NCBI GenBank assembly: GCA_038277395.1 | Contig: CM076196.1 | Span: 134,614,730-134,678,729 of the forward strand | Reading direction: 5' to 3' | DNA from: Dryocosmus kuriphilus | Taxonomy: Eukaryota; Arthropoda; Insecta; Hymenoptera; Cynipidae | Length of the DNA: 64,000 nt | In this document: piece by piece, positions 31,292 to 43,311 of the stretch | Numbering within the stretch: position 1 is the first letter of the stretch | How the letters are laid out: each line of letters starts with the position of its first letter | The notes under the pieces: generated by a model | Told to the model about the DNA's origin: nothing | Database searches by the model: none | What the model saw: the letters and a program-made list of their open reading frames with translations, nothing else | Made by a program: the position numbers and the translations under genes

Positions 31292-32482
31292 TTACAAATC
31301 TAATATAGTGGAAAGTGAGGTTAAAGCAAATGTTTCGAAATCACAAGCACTTTGCAGTAAATAGCGCAATAAATTGATTTTATTTCGCAACTTCTCATTT
31401 TCAGCTTTATACCTTATTAGTTTCCCAATGCTTTTGTGCAAAGCTTGCCGAACTCTGATAACTTCGTTGAATATCTTTTGGGCCTTGGAAGACAAATCTA
31501 CTATTTCTTCGTTCTTTGAGAGTAGCCTTCTACGTTTCCTTTCTTGAAGAGGAGCAGAATCATTATCACTTTTTTGTAGTCTTCGACGTTTCCTATATTT
31601 TAGAAGGGGAGGTTCAACATTTCTTATTATTCTTCTACGTTTCCTTTCTTAAAGAAGAACGGAATCATTATCACTTTTTTGCAAACTTGGACGTCTTCTC
31701 TCTTTCATAAGGGGAGGCTCAACATTACTTATTGTTCTTGAACGTTTACTGTCTTGAAGAACTTCGGGCTCGTGAATCTCTCTACGTTTGCTTGGAGTCA
31801 CTTGGAGTCTTGTCTCTTCATCCACTTCTACCTGTTGGTTATTCCGTAAACGAAAGATTCCTTCATTTCTGTCCTCTTCCCCGGTTGCAGGCAATTCCAT
31901 TTCCACATGACACTGTTTTGAAGAATAGTCTTCATTAAGAACCTTCTGAGTTTCTTTTTGAATGGTTGCATTCTCCTTGGAACGAAACCTCTCGCGCAGT
32001 AAAAACGCATCTTTTGAACTGCCAGCTACCTGAATTTCTCCCCCTTTTCTCTCAGGAGTTACTCTATCACTCACACTGTCTCGTCCAGATGGGGTAGCCA
32101 ATGAGCTTCTTCTTACGTCAAAGACACATGGAGATCTTATGTACTAAACTGTTGGAGATATATCAGATGGAAATAATTCCTGAACAACTTCCTTCGTGAG
32201 TTCGTCCTGTGGAAGGTCCGTCGGTACGACGCATCTTAACATAGGAGTGTTTGGTAAATTCAATATCGGTACAGCATTATCTTTTAGCCGTAGCCTCTCA
32301 AAGGTCGATATCCTAGAACCTTCCTTAAAATGTACACAACAAACTCGATACTTCTTCCGACGGATCTCAGCGTAAGAAAATTTCGTCAAGTTAGCGTTAG
32401 AGATTGCTCTCAGCCACTCTTCTCCAACCGCTGCATTTTGCGAAAATCGATGTGCTTGAACCTTTCCGAGATTTGCACCCAT
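31292..32482 (-). pseudogene. THAP-domain and leucine-zipper N-terminal part of P-like transposase
   Basis: The first block reads AHRFSQNAAVGEEWLRAIS and RVCCVHFKEGSRI (the C-x2-H pair of a THAP zinc finger), then LKDNAVPILNLP, the THAP C-terminal AVP box. The first cysteine pair lies upstream and is not seen. The same frame continues after a TAG (32141-32143) and again after a TAA near 31647. The second stop aligns with CAA in an internal repeat unit containing QKSDNDS and ERKRRR. The end is a leucine zipper-like helix (FNEVIRVRQALHKSIGKLIR). THAP plus zipper is the architecture of P-element transposase. Confidence 0.75.
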
Positions 32483-32489
32483 GGACGCA

Positions 32490-32744
32490 GCAATTCATTT
32501 TTTTCTTCAAAAGATCTATATAAAAAAGGAAATATTGTCAAATATCTTCGGAAAACTACAAACAAGTAAGGCTTTATACTGAAGGTAAATTTTCAATTAA
32601 CTCAGTAAAATCATCATTAAATTTTAAAACGAACTTGAATAAAAAAAAATAATGTTTGTTTACATCCTACTTTACATTCATTCAAAAATATCATACGGGT
32701 GGTTGCCAAAAAATTGAAAGATAAATTTTTAAATATTATAAGAC
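32490..32744. other. AT-rich spacer, nothing recognised
   Basis: Upstream of the THAP fragment. The exon with the first THAP cysteine pair should lie near here but I could not find it. Confidence 0.35.
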
Positions 32745-32784
32745 TCAATTAAAATCAGTATTTTTGAGAAATAAACATTTGTAA

Positions 32785-33381
32785 ATAGAATTTCCCTTTA
32801 CCGACGTTCTTCCAGCAGTTATGTTTAGCCTCATGATAATTTTCTCGGCACTCGCATTTTTCCGACCAGAACAGGTCGGGTTGAGGAAATTAATTTGACA
32901 TTTTGCATATTCGTAGTAAGAGTTTTGTCTTTTACCTTTTACCAAAAGTTTAAAATTTGAGAAAAAACCCCTCGTCGTTACCTGGAGAAATTCATGAAAT
33001 AACAAAATGTTTTTGGTTTTTTGATTTTGGATAATCCTGCACGGAGTTCTCATGCTTACCGCAAAACAACTTTTTTCAAAGGCGTCTCCAAAATTCTCTG
33101 CCAATGGCTTATTTTTTAATTGAGCTTATTTTAAAGGAAAATTTCCATAGAATCGCAAGAACTTATCAGAATAATTAAATGATACTTTCCATGCACCGTG
33201 TAAGAAGTTCAGGTTGAAACAAGAATTTTGAGAAAATTCGAAGACATCTAACGTATAGAAATGGACACAATGGACTTATAGTCTGAGTGCCGGGGGAGGA
33301 GGTGGTTTTAGTGGGTAGGGGCCATCAGGCCGAGTCCCACACTCAGTCCATCGAAAGGATTTCCACCTCCTCCTCCGCCAA

Positions 33382-33417
<36 letters not shown>

Positions 33418-34719
33418 ATAGAAAAATAATAATATAAAGCAAATGACTGTATATTTAGAAAAACTTTCCTACTAACTTCGTGATTTTTTATTTCACATAT
33501 TTTACGAAAATATGTTTCTCAGCAGAAAAAATATTAAATTTTTCCTACCTTTATGTTCAAACTTTAACATCTTGCACGAAGGATGGGGAAAATTATATGG
33601 TTATTCTGATAAGTTCATACAATTCTATAGAAATGTACCTTTAAAATGAGCCCAATAACACTGGAAAGTGCTTACTACTTCAGAAGTTATTTAAAATTTA
33701 AGAAAACTTTTAAATTTGCTATGTTTTTCTAATATCTTCTTTAAAAATTGCCAAAATGAGTTCACTCTCGGCTCATTTTGCGCAGAATTTTGATAGCTTT
33801 CAACCTATTTAAGAGAAAAAGTTTTCTCTTATACGATTAAAATTAAGAGAACATAAGCTGTCATCGAAAAACGGGTGGTCTCATACTTGTGAGAAAGAAA
33901 ATTTTTCAGCTGCTCTTAAACTTTTGCAGGGTAGTGTATCAAAAAATTCTGCTTAACAGAATATTTGTAAATATACAAGAAATATATGTATTTTTTGTAT
34001 TACAAATTTACTTTACCGGGGTTATTTCTAGCCTGTGTAACGATAACTTCATTCATCGGATATTCTTTCCATTGTCCGCCCAGAGGACACACACAGCTAT
34101 GATCTTTGCATTTTGAGGTCAATCCAAGTTTTTGTTGACATTCATTAGTTGTTGTGCAGTGCGTTGTATTTTGAACTAATGAGATAATATCTGAACAAAG
34201 AACCAGAAAAATCTCCAATCTATCAAAAAATTCTAGAAATATCTAAGAATTATGTTCAAATTAAAATATCAAAGCTCTTAAGTCTGTAGAGTTTCACTTT
34301 CAACGAAAATAAAAAAAAATTGTCATACACTAATCTAGAGATAATATAATTTGTATTGATTTTTATAGATCAGCTTTTAAAGTTGACTTTAGCAAAAATA
34401 CTTGGAGACTTTAAGTTGATAATTAGAACCAATTGTAGCATTTCTCGTATAAGAAAGCAAATCAATTTTTAAAACCTTTATTATAATAAAAGTAATTAGA
34501 AGCTTTATCAATATAAATTCGATAGAAACAAAGGCTCAAAATTAAATGAAGTTTGAAAGTGATACAAAGCTTCAGGTTAGATTTTTTTTTTAGTAAGTGG
34601 AAGAACTTTTTGACGATATTAAAGAAATCAATTTTGTGCATTTTACCTTGATTGGCTGGAGAGTTTTTCCCAAAAATCGATACAAAAAGGAAAATCATAC
34701 CGACGAATGAAGTCTTCAT
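32785..34719 (-). CDS. Putative small secreted cysteine-rich (EB-module-like) gene
   Basis: Exon 1 (34719-34647) encodes MKTSFVGMIFLFVSIFGKNS, a signal-peptide-like leader, and ends at a GTAAAA donor. Exon 2 (34190-34017) follows a TTGTTCAG acceptor. It reads in frame through HCTTTNECQQKLGLTSKC and DHSCVCPLGGQW, then meets GTAAAG. A third candidate exon at 32950-32800 has YAKCQINFLNPTC, then in a shifted frame KCECRENYHEAKHNCW. Repeated C-x(n)-C-x-C spacing resembles insect EB/TIL-type secreted proteins. The frame break in exon 3 may mean a pseudogene. A fold-back element and a poly-A retroposon lie in the long second intron. Confidence 0.4.
33118..33655. repeat. Imperfect inverted repeat (fold-back)
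   Basis: The left arm near 33122-33215 contains TTTTAAAGGAAAATTTCCAT and AACTTATCAGAATAA. The right arm near 33550-33650 in reverse contains TTTTAAAGGTACATTTCTAT and AACTTATCAGAATAA. The loop is occupied by a poly-A-tailed retroposon. Confidence 0.65.
33275..33415 (+). mobile_element. 5'-truncated non-LTR retroposon with poly-A tail
   Basis: A GC-rich segment (GTGGTTTTAGTGGGTAGGGG, then GACTCGGC-type sequence) ends in TCCTCCGCCAAATAA followed by about 37 A. GC content contrasts sharply with the surroundings. TTATAG occurs at both sides and may be part of a target duplication. The 3' end resembles insect LINE 3' UTRs. No ORF remains. Confidence 0.55.
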
Positions 34720-35049
34720 GTTTATTTTGAAGAATTTCATAAGCACAGACCAACTCCAGTTGTCAATAAATAATACTAGTTTCCGCACAATACTGATAAG
34801 CACTGCGGACCAACGAAATTACGAATTAGACAGATCGTGAAGAGCCTCAATCCTTCAATTTTAAATCTTGGTCTGACTTCGGGAAAATTCGTAGGTTTTC
34901 GGTTTTCCTTTTCTAATTTTCGCTTCAGTTAATGCCGTGAATTAAAAATAGACTATGAAGCATTACACGAGCTTTTTTTTGGAAGCATGATTTTAATTAC
35001 TTATTTAATTAGTTTATGAATAAAAATATTTTGAGATATTAATGTGGGA

Positions 35050-35182
35050 AGTGTCTAGTCATCCAGCTTTTCCGATGAATAGTCCAGGCGGGATGGAACC
35101 CCTCTCTTTTCTCGTGGAGTTCCGCCATTTGGGTTTCATACATTTTCGCTATTCGTCCTAAAAAGCTGGACGACTAGCCACG
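35050..35182. mobile_element. Short MITE (about 133 bp)
   Basis: The left end GTGTCTAGTCATCCAGCTTT and the right end in reverse GTGGCTAGTCGTCCAGCTTT pair over about 30 bp including ATGAATAG/ACGAATAG. The centre is GC-richer than the flanks. Non-coding. Confidence 0.75.
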
Positions 35183-35700
35183 ACCATTAATGTATTGCAG
35201 AAAGTATAATTTTGGCAACCACCCATAAATGGAAAAAGAAAAACTTCATATTTCAATTATTAAAATACTGCGCATTGAGGTTACATGAGAGAGAAAAATG
35301 CTTCAACTTTTCATAAGCAACATATTTTTTGGCACACTTACATAATCTGCTGCAGTTCTTATAATGATTTCACAGTATTTCACAGTTCACGGTAAATAAT
35401 ATTAATAATAGTTCACAGTAAAACATAAACTGCGATCAATTCAGATCAATTGCAATCAATTTATTCTGATAAATGCGCATAATTGCGTTCAACAGCAAAA
35501 CTTTAAACTTTGGAAGGCACCCGCGCGCCACCTATGGGAGATAGAAGAGTTTAAAATTGCGTACAATTTTTCCCATTGGAGTGAACCCACTGTGAGACAG
35601 ACTGTCTTAAAGACACTTTCGATCCCTATTAAAGACGGTTCAGGTCTGCTACCCAAAGAAAATTGCGCGGCAAAAAAGGAATGGTTGTTTTCTACGGTAA

Positions 35701-35965
35701 ATGACTGCTGAATTTGAACGTGAGAAAATGTCGAAGAAAGAAGAAGAAGAAAGGCGAATTTCCTCAAAAGAGATCAAAAATAAAAGAGATAAGTTTTTTC
35801 TGGACCCTGAGACGATGGAGTTGTTAAATATATAGGCAGATATGGATATCCAGAAACGTTTCAGTATGTCCCAGCGACATAACTTGATTTGGGATAAAAT
35901 TTCAAGACAATTACTTGAAATCGGCTTCAAAGGTCGCTGCACTACAGTCTAAAATAGACAATTAA
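35701..35965 (+). pseudogene. SANT/Myb-like DNA-binding domain fragment
   Basis: Reads MTAEFEREKMSKKEEEERRI, a charged helix, then DKFFLDPETMELLNI, an in-frame TAG, and DMDIQKRFSMSQRHNLIWDK with ISRQLLEIGFKGRCTTV. The hydrophobic/tryptophan spacing and the CTTVQN-like end fit the trihelix/SANT-like domains common in insect transposon-derived proteins. It lacks an obvious continuation. Confidence 0.35.
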
Positions 35966-36839
35966 AAAACTGAATATCAGAGAATAAAACCAAAATCGGG
36001 TCAGGCAGTTCCTTTCTACTCTTCATGTACTACTTATTGATTACGTATTGAAATGAAGACTCGCACAATTCAAGATTGACTTGTGCTAACAAAAAATATT
36101 ATTATACTATTTTTTACGCGTAACATTTTGGCGATCCTGCCAGGACCAGCATTTTCGGTCTAGAAATAAACTCGCTTCTACGGAACCCGAGGGACCACAT
36201 AAAAACTGAAACCTGAACAACACCTGGAATCTACGGACCAGAAAGCAAAGGAAATAATTCTCACGAGAATTTTTAAAAGTGAAGAACTCCGGACAACAAG
36301 AGCGGCAGTAGCAGCAAGAGATGATACGTCATCACTTTGAACTAGCAACAGGGATGTCTACGAAATCCGGCCTTCAATGTCCAACACTGCCACAGTACGC
36401 ATTTTTTGTTAGAAAATAAGAAAACTTTGTAAGAACCTTCTTCAAGCGAATTTGGGTCATAGAGAATAAGCCCTCTTTACATACGTTGCACGGTGTCTGC
36501 TCATGCACGTGAGGCAAAGTTGTGACAGATTCGGGTCGACTACACTCCTGATGCTCCAGAGCACTAGCCGTTCCTCAATAAAATAAAAATCCCTACTTTG
36601 GAATTAGGACAAGCTTGTAGCAGCTTGTGACTACATTCCACTGTATTAAATCACAACACTTAAAACTGTACCTCGGTCATAACACCCGACTACACAGACA
36701 AAAATAGGATAGTCACACGTTAGGCGTACTGGCATTCCAGAAGTATCGAAATAAAGACAGTTATCTATATCCATCAGACGATAACACCGACTTTGACTCA
36801 GCCTTTTCTACTAGTTTATCTCCCCTCATAACTGCACCA

Positions 36840-37873
36840 ATGTCTCTCACTCAGTTGGCCACAGAGGCGGGGTTACCGACCTTCACCAACACAGAGGAAA
36901 TGACGGGTAGAATGCTAGCCCAAATGGGGGCTCTCACAATCTCCTTCAACACGCTAAAGCGAGAAACCGATAATAGGATGGAAAAAATCTGTCAATTAGC
37001 AAACAAAAATACGATGCTCAGGGGAAATATAAACCGACAAAGAAATCCAACAGGCAGAAATAACTAACGACTCGTCCGATGAGGAACAGAAAAATGTAAT
37101 ACGATATGTAACGATATAGGCGTCGAAGATTTTATCAAAACAGTCAAAAGAGCAAAATTGCGATGTACACAGCTTAACTTATTATTAGGCCTAATCTTGG
37201 ACAAACGCATTCAAGGACATGCAGAAAAAGTCACTAGATACTCGCAAAATGATTCACATGAAGATTTATATAATTCACTGCGACAAAATCTAAAACAAAT
37301 AGGCTCACCATCAGCACTAAAATTTAAATTAGGATCATGTAAACAGGGATTGACAGAAACCGTGCAAAACTTCACACTACGCTTTAGGCAAATAACCAAC
37401 GAGCTAAATTACGTAACCCAGGGATATCATACATCTGTCATAGAAAGAAGATTACATATAAAAATCGAGGAACAGGAGCGCCTAGGCCGATAACTTCTAA
37501 ATTTAAGAAAAGAAATCGGTTTACAAGTAAGGTTGATGAAACCAACCACATTACCAAAAGCTCAAAGCCAAGTCGTCGAAACAGAAATGTGGCTCAAAGA
37601 ATCTCAGCCGGCGCGATCAGTCTCACAACAAGCACGCCTAGACCAGTACCAAGATTTACATCGAGGCCAACACCACAACTGAGAACAAATGCCAACACTA
37701 CACCCAGAGCCCCGAACTCGAATTTGCCACTTACATATAGATCAAAAATGACTTGCCACAAATGCGGAAAAATAGGACACCTCGACGCACAATTTTATGT
37801 AAAGCAGGGTTTTCAACCAGGCCAGAATCCGAAAATACCACCCCAATCAGTAAGAACAATTCAGGAAGAGTAG
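36840..37873 (+). pseudogene. gag: Gag of the second Ty3/gypsy element
   Basis: Starts MSLTQLATEAGLPTFTNTEE, with stops near 37065 and later. The capsid-like core appears as LDKRIQGHAEKVTRYSQNDS and FRQITNELNYVTQGYHTSVI. After another frame change a zinc knuckle CHKCGKIGHLDAQFY is seen, in which the last cysteine is replaced by phenylalanine. Lesions make it non-functional. Confidence 0.72.
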
Positions 37874-37874
37874 A

Positions 37875-38361
37875 TGGAAGGACTAGAAATGAATCCAGAG
37901 CAAATTCAGGAGCAAATAGAATACGAGGATTCAGCAGAGTTTTAACCATGTGCGGTAGACTACGATCAATTCACGCAAGAAGAAAAACTGGAGAATACCG
38001 ATTAATAGTCAATACCGGAGCAGCAATAAATTTCATAAACGAAAAAGTATCAGACATAAAAGATGAAATGAAAAAATTCTAAAAAATTTGTGATGGGAAT
38101 TGACGAACATATTTCCACAGAAATCACAATACTCACATTTTTCAACAAATCGCATATTTTCCACATAGTCCCAAATGATTTTCCCCTACCAGAGGAAGGC
38201 ATAATAGGGATCAAGTTTTTTACAAAATACGATAGATATGCTATCACCAAGGACAATTTGGCCCTGGATAATATTAAACTTCCCTTACATGAAGACGGAG
38301 AATACATCCTGGAAAATCAGCTAAGAACTTCAAGATACAAATCCAAAAAGAAGACCAGGAT
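37875..38361 (+). pseudogene. pol: Aspartic protease with mutated active site
   Basis: The motif reads YRLIVNTGAAINFINEKV, so the catalytic Asp of DTGA is Asn. A frameshift follows at 38080. The next frame holds the flap region (HIFHIVPNDFPLPEEGIIGI) with the expected GIIG/KFF pattern. This protease could not be active as written. Confidence 0.75.
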
Positions 38362-39156
38362 GTGTTGATATTAGATCACGCGAAAATACCTCACGGAATT
38401 TATACAATTGAAGATGGAGAATTGATGGCACCAGTGGAAAACAATTCAATGAAACCAGTTAAATTAGAGCAAGATGTCACTATACATCCCATTCAATTAA
38501 TTAAAAGTCTTCGAGGTCGAAATACAACTTCGAAAGGAAACGAAGAGCAATATGCGAGATTGCAGAAAATCCTGGAGATTTCCAAAACAGATCATTTGGA
38601 ACCGGAATAAAAAGATAAGATTAAAAGAATGATCTCAAAGTATCTAAACGTGTTTTCTCTAGACAGTGATATTTTGCCATGCACAACATTAGCAGAGCAC
38701 GAGATTATACTCAAAAGTGGCAAAATCATCAATCTAAGGTCACACAAACTCCCGGAAAAACATACAGAGTTCGCACCCGAGGAGACAAGTAAGTTACTTA
38801 AGAAAGGTATTGTAAGAGTATCACAGTCACCTTTCAACTCTCCATTATGGTTTGTCCCCAAAGAAGGCAATAAGCTTCGTATGGTGATTGACTACCGCAA
38901 AATTAATGAAGACACAGATCAAGATGCTTATCCACTACCGGTAATTGATTATTGATTCCACCAAATTCCCATGAAAAAAGAAGATAAGAAATACACAACG
39001 TTCTCAACTTCCCAGGCCTCAAAAATGCGCCAGCTACCTTCCAGCGCATGATGGACAATGCCTTCAGAGCCTCATAGGGAACAAGTATTTTGCCTGCATT
39101 GACGATATCTTGATATTCGGGAAACCATCCAACAACACTACGAAAATCTGGAAGCT
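38362..39156 (+). pseudogene. pol: Reverse transcriptase, internally deleted
   Basis: EHEIILKSGKIINLRSHKLP and PFNSPLWFVPKEGNKLRMVI lead to DYRKINEDTDQDAYPLPVID, then a stop at 38953. A deletion removes much of the palm. Remaining pieces are FHQIPMKKEDKKYTTFST, LKNAPATFQRMMDNAF and CIDDILIFG (catalytic box as CIDD). Frames change several times. Confidence 0.8.
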
Positions 39157-40827
39157 GTGCTCGAAAGAATTAAAAAATTAGGGCTACGCCTAGAACCGAG
39201 TAAATTCGAGTACCCCAAGCCAGAGCTCGAATATTTAGGCCGCGTTATAAACAAAGACGGTATAAAACCCAATCCAGAAAAACTCAGCGCAATTCAAAAC
39301 TTTAAACAATTAAGAACAATAAAAGATGTTCAATTTTTTCTCGGCTTGGCCGGTTACTACAGGAAGTTAATAAAAAGCTTCTCGAGTATTGCTAGACCTT
39401 TAACTAGGTTAACTCAAAAGGAAACCATTTTTGACTGGACCCCAGACTGCGAAAAAGCTTTTTATGATCTCAGACACGCCTTAATATCGACACCTGTCTT
39501 AAGATTCCCCAACTTTAAAGAACAATTTGCCCTAACAACGGATGCTTCAAAACAAGGATTAGGGGCAGTATGGTCACAAAACGGTCATCCATGCTTATTT
39601 ATCTCCCGTACTTTAAACAAAGCTGAAGAAAGATATAACACTTCAGATAAGGAATTATTAGCAATTGTTTGGGCAATGAAACGCCTCAGACAATATGTAT
39701 TAGGAAATAAATTCACGATACAAACAGATCATAGAGCATTAGTATGGCTTCATAATGTCAAAGATCCGAGCTCAAGACTATTGAGATGGAGACCTAGAAT
39801 GGAAGAATATGACTATGAGATAGAATATGCAAAGGGAAAAGAAGACAAGGTAGCGGATTGTCTATCTAGACTTTTCCCTATAACATCGGATATACTGAGC
39901 CAAGCTATAGAGAATGCAGAAATCACAGACGAAAATATAAACGAATTAGAAAACCTACTACCCGAGATAGAAATTTTCAACACTCCTGTAATTACAGAAG
40001 AAAGACGACTGGAAGAGAAAGAAAAAATCAAACTTCCACCTAAAAGCACAAGAGAACCATCGATAGAAAGGTCAGAAGAAGAAATAGAATACGGTAGAAC
40101 CACACCGGAAGGAGAGCCCGCGCAAAACCTATATCAAGATTTCATGAATTGGAGATTGAACCCAGTTTATAGTAAAGTAAAAACGAAACCTAACGCAATC
40201 GGAAAGTTAGCGAAAGAGACCACAAAAGAAGAAATGCCTGATTTCAACGAGGAAGAATGGCTAATGAAACTCAGCTGGCTAATAGAAGACACTGCCAATA
40301 AAAAATTCACTATAATCCGTCTCACTTTTGGAGACCCTCTGTTTACTCCATTGCAAAAAGAATTAATACAAGTAATGATAGAATTCCTCTCGAATTACTA
40401 TCGTCACCTAAACTTCCATATGTGTTTCTGTCCGACCAGAGAATTGACAAAGAATAAGAAGCAAAGAATCATTAAAAAAGCGCACTCAGCGCATATGGCT
40501 GAGAAAAACACTATCGAAAAGGCACGTAAACTAGACATATGGTTAGGAATGGACGAAAAACTTAAAAGATATGTAAAAGCATGTCCTGTATGTCAATTAC
40601 AAAAAACAACAAGAATAAAAAACCCAGCCGAGAGCGTGATACCTGATATACCCCTAGAACCAAACAACAAAATGGACATGGACATCTTCGGACTCCTACC
40701 TGAAACCAAGAAAAAAACCAAATATATTCCCAGCATTCAGGACAGGTTGACCAGGTACGCCTTGCTAATACCTCTACAGACAGAAACAACCACGGCAATT
40801 GTAGAAGCAATAATTGACCAATACATA
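39157..40827 (+). pseudogene. pol: RNase H and integrase, truncated by a mariner
   Basis: A continuous 557-residue frame. The RT connection reads YLGRVINKDGIKPNPEKLSA. RNase H reads TTDASKQGLGAVWSQ, NTSDKELLAIVWAM and IQTDHRALVWLHN. After an acidic linker (EERRLEEKEKIK) comes the integrase zinc module (KKAHSAHMAEKN, ACPVCQLQK). The first catalytic Asp region follows (MDMDIFGLLPETKK). The frame runs into the mariner inverted repeat at 40828, so the other two catalytic residues are absent. Confidence 0.88.
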
Positions 40828-41640
40828 CGAGGTGTGTTCAAAAAGTAAGTTGACTTTTATTTTTTACGAAAAAATATTTGTTTATTCATCAATTATTTTG
40901 TTGTTCCCTTCAAAGTAATCCCCCTCAGATATAACACACTTGTGCCAAAGCTTTTTCCACTCCTCGAAGCACTTCTGATAAGCACTTTTTGGTATAGCTA
41001 TGAGTTCTTCCAACGATCTATTATTTATCTCCTCAATCGTTGCAAATCTCTGTCCTTTCATGTGTCTCTTCAGTTTTGGGAAGAGGAAAAAGTCGCAGGG
41101 GGTCAAATCCGGTGAATATGGTGGCTGAGGCATGATTGTGGTTTTGTTTTTGGCCAAAACGTCACGCACAAGCAACGATCAGTGAGTAGGTGCATTGTCG
41201 TGATGCAAAAGTCAAGAATTGTTTTTTCCACAATTCCGGACGTTTTTGTCGTATTGCTTCTCGAAAACGGCGCATAACTTCAAGGTAATACTCCTCATTG
41301 ACCGTGCGACCTTGCGGTAAGAACTCTTGATGTACTACGCCACGATAATCCAAGAAAACAGTGAGCAAAACCTTGACATTTGATCGAAGTTGAGGTTTTT
41401 TTTTTCGGTCTTGACTCTTCCGTGGTCTGCCATTGGGACTATTGGGCTTTGGTTTCGACGTCATAACCTTATACCCATGATTCGTCACCAGTTATAACCC
41501 TTTTGAGCATATCAGGATCATTGATGACGTCATTTAACAGCTCTTGAGCAATGCTCATTCGACGGTTCTTTTGGTCAAAATTAAGCAGTTTCGAAACAAA
41601 TTTCGCTGCCACAGGTTTCATGCCCAAAATATCGGAAATT
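40828..41640 (-). mobile_element. Mariner, truncated copy of the 24.5-kb family
   Basis: Begins after TA with CGAGGTGTGTTCAAAAAGTA. The sequence matches the 24,554-25,804 element until CATGCCCAAAATATC (41640) and then stops matching. The right inverted repeat and the N-terminal third of the transposase are gone. Confidence 0.9.
40882..41535 (-). pseudogene. Mariner transposase fragment
   Basis: Two overlapping frames: KVLLTVFLDYRGVVHQEFLP with YYLEVMRRFREAIRQKRPEL, and MLVRDVLAKNKTTIMPQPPY continuing SPDLTPCDFFLFPKLKRHMK to FEGNNKIIDE. The third catalytic Asp is present. The second falls at the frame break near 41190 and reads as part of a TTTTGCATCACGACAATGC stretch. Not functional. Confidence 0.88.
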
Positions 41641-43268
41641 TAAAACCAAAAACCGTTTTTAAAAACCTTTTTTCCGTTTTTACGCCCTTTTCCTTGCCCA
41701 ACTGGGATGTTTTTCCGCCCTTTCCTCACTTTTTTGGAAATCTTTAGATTTTGCAACGAAAACCACCAGAATTTTTTATGAAATTTCCAAATTTTTAAAA
41801 AATTTTTCACTTTATTTATAAACTTATCCACAATTTAAATACTTTTTTTCTCCCTGAAATTCTTCGGTGAGCCCCGAAATTATTTTTTAAAAAAACACGT
41901 TTCTTTTTTTAAAATGTTTTTTCCCCATAATTTTTTTTAAAATTTTCTTTTTTGCAAACTTTTTTTTGGGAAATTTTCTTTTTCTTTCGGTTTTCCCGTT
42001 CACGGGGAAATTTTCTTAAAAGCTTTAATTTCATTTTTTTTTTTCCCCATACGCGGCAATAATGATTTCAACCAACTCCGGGAAAAAGATTCTTCTTTTC
42101 TGAATACTCTTTTAAAAATATGGATCTTGCCCATGAATCAAAAAACCTGTTGAATTTAAAAAAATCGGTTTCTCCCGTACTGCATTTTGCCCATTTTCCC
42201 CCTTTAGCCGACTTCTCTTTTTTTTGGAAATTTTCGGGTTTTTAACCGAGTAACAACCGATTCCTTTTTTAAAAAGAACTGGTTTTTTCACTTTTTAAAA
42301 CAATTTCCCCTTAAAATTTATTATTTTTAAAAACCTTCCAAAAACGGACATTCGGCTTTTTTCCGAGTTGGGCCATTTACCCCTTTTTTCCCCGTTTTTT
42401 TTCATCGAATTTTTTTGTTCTTAATTTATTTCCCTGGACATAAAACTCCCCCAGTTTTCCATTTTTCCCGTAGTGGTCTGCAATGAAAAATTAAATTGGC
42501 CGGAAAACCTAGGCCCCGGTTAATTTTTTAAAAGCAAGGGCCCTCCCGTTTTTCATTTTTCCCCAATGTCGTTTAAAAAATTTGGGAAATTTCCTTGATT
42601 CCCATTGAATAAAAAATTTTTTTAAAAGTAATTTCCAAAGACACCGAAAGTTTTATTTTGTAAACAGGGCGAAAATTTAAAAAGCAATCCAGGGTTCCTT
42701 ATTCGGTAAAATTTTTTTTCCCTTGAGTTTTTGCAAATAAAAAATTTTTTTTGCAAAGTGTTCCCCCAGTGTACTTACCGGCCCCAACCTTATTTGTGGA
42801 CAGATGGCCCAAACTTGGGCCCCGGGATTACAAGTCGAAGGCGGAAGGGGGTTTTTTGGACAGAAAAAAGGGTTTTGTTAATTTTCAATGGGTTGACAAA
42901 AAAAAATTGTTCAAATTCAAGGATTTTTTTTGGGGCGATTTTATATTTTTTTTAATTTATGGGGGAAGGAAAGGGCGATAAAAAAAAAAGAAATTTTGAA
43001 TAAAGGAAAGATTATTTTTGTAAAAAAAATTTAAAATTTTCAGTTTTTCTTTTTTGGGGGATTTTTAAAAAAAAATGAAAGGGGGGGTTTTTTTTTTTTT
43101 TCGAAAACATAGAGTTCCGCAAAAAAGGGAAAAAATTAGGAATAATAAGAACGAAAAAAAAAAAAGAAAAAGAAAATCAAAAAACAAGAAAAAAAACAAA
43201 AAAAATTGATCTTAAAAGTTAGATTAGGGAAGAACAAATATATTTATGTAAAAAAATAAAAAAATATG

Positions 43269-43311
<43 letters not shown>

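Larger units (their letters stand above)
36129..40827 (+). mobile_element. Ty3/gypsy retrotransposon, degraded, 3' end lost
   Basis: A primer-binding site TGGCGATCCTGCC at 36129 suggests the left LTR ends just before it. I cannot delimit that LTR because no right LTR exists in the window. Gag, protease, RT, RNase H and integrase remnants follow in order. The integrase is cut at 40827 by a mariner, and the sequence beyond never resumes. It has many more stops than the 6.2-16.0 kb element and belongs to a different lineage. Confidence 0.85.

Noticed and set aside
35489..35942. Minus-strand frame starting with a leader-like hydrophobic stretch (MRKFAFLLLLSS)
   Set aside because: It is antisense to the plus-strand SANT-like fragment, whose lysine/glutamate codons read as F and L on the other strand.
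41544..42981. Several short frames in the homopolymer block
   Set aside because: They follow homopolymer composition, have no recognisable motif, and lie in a probable artefact.
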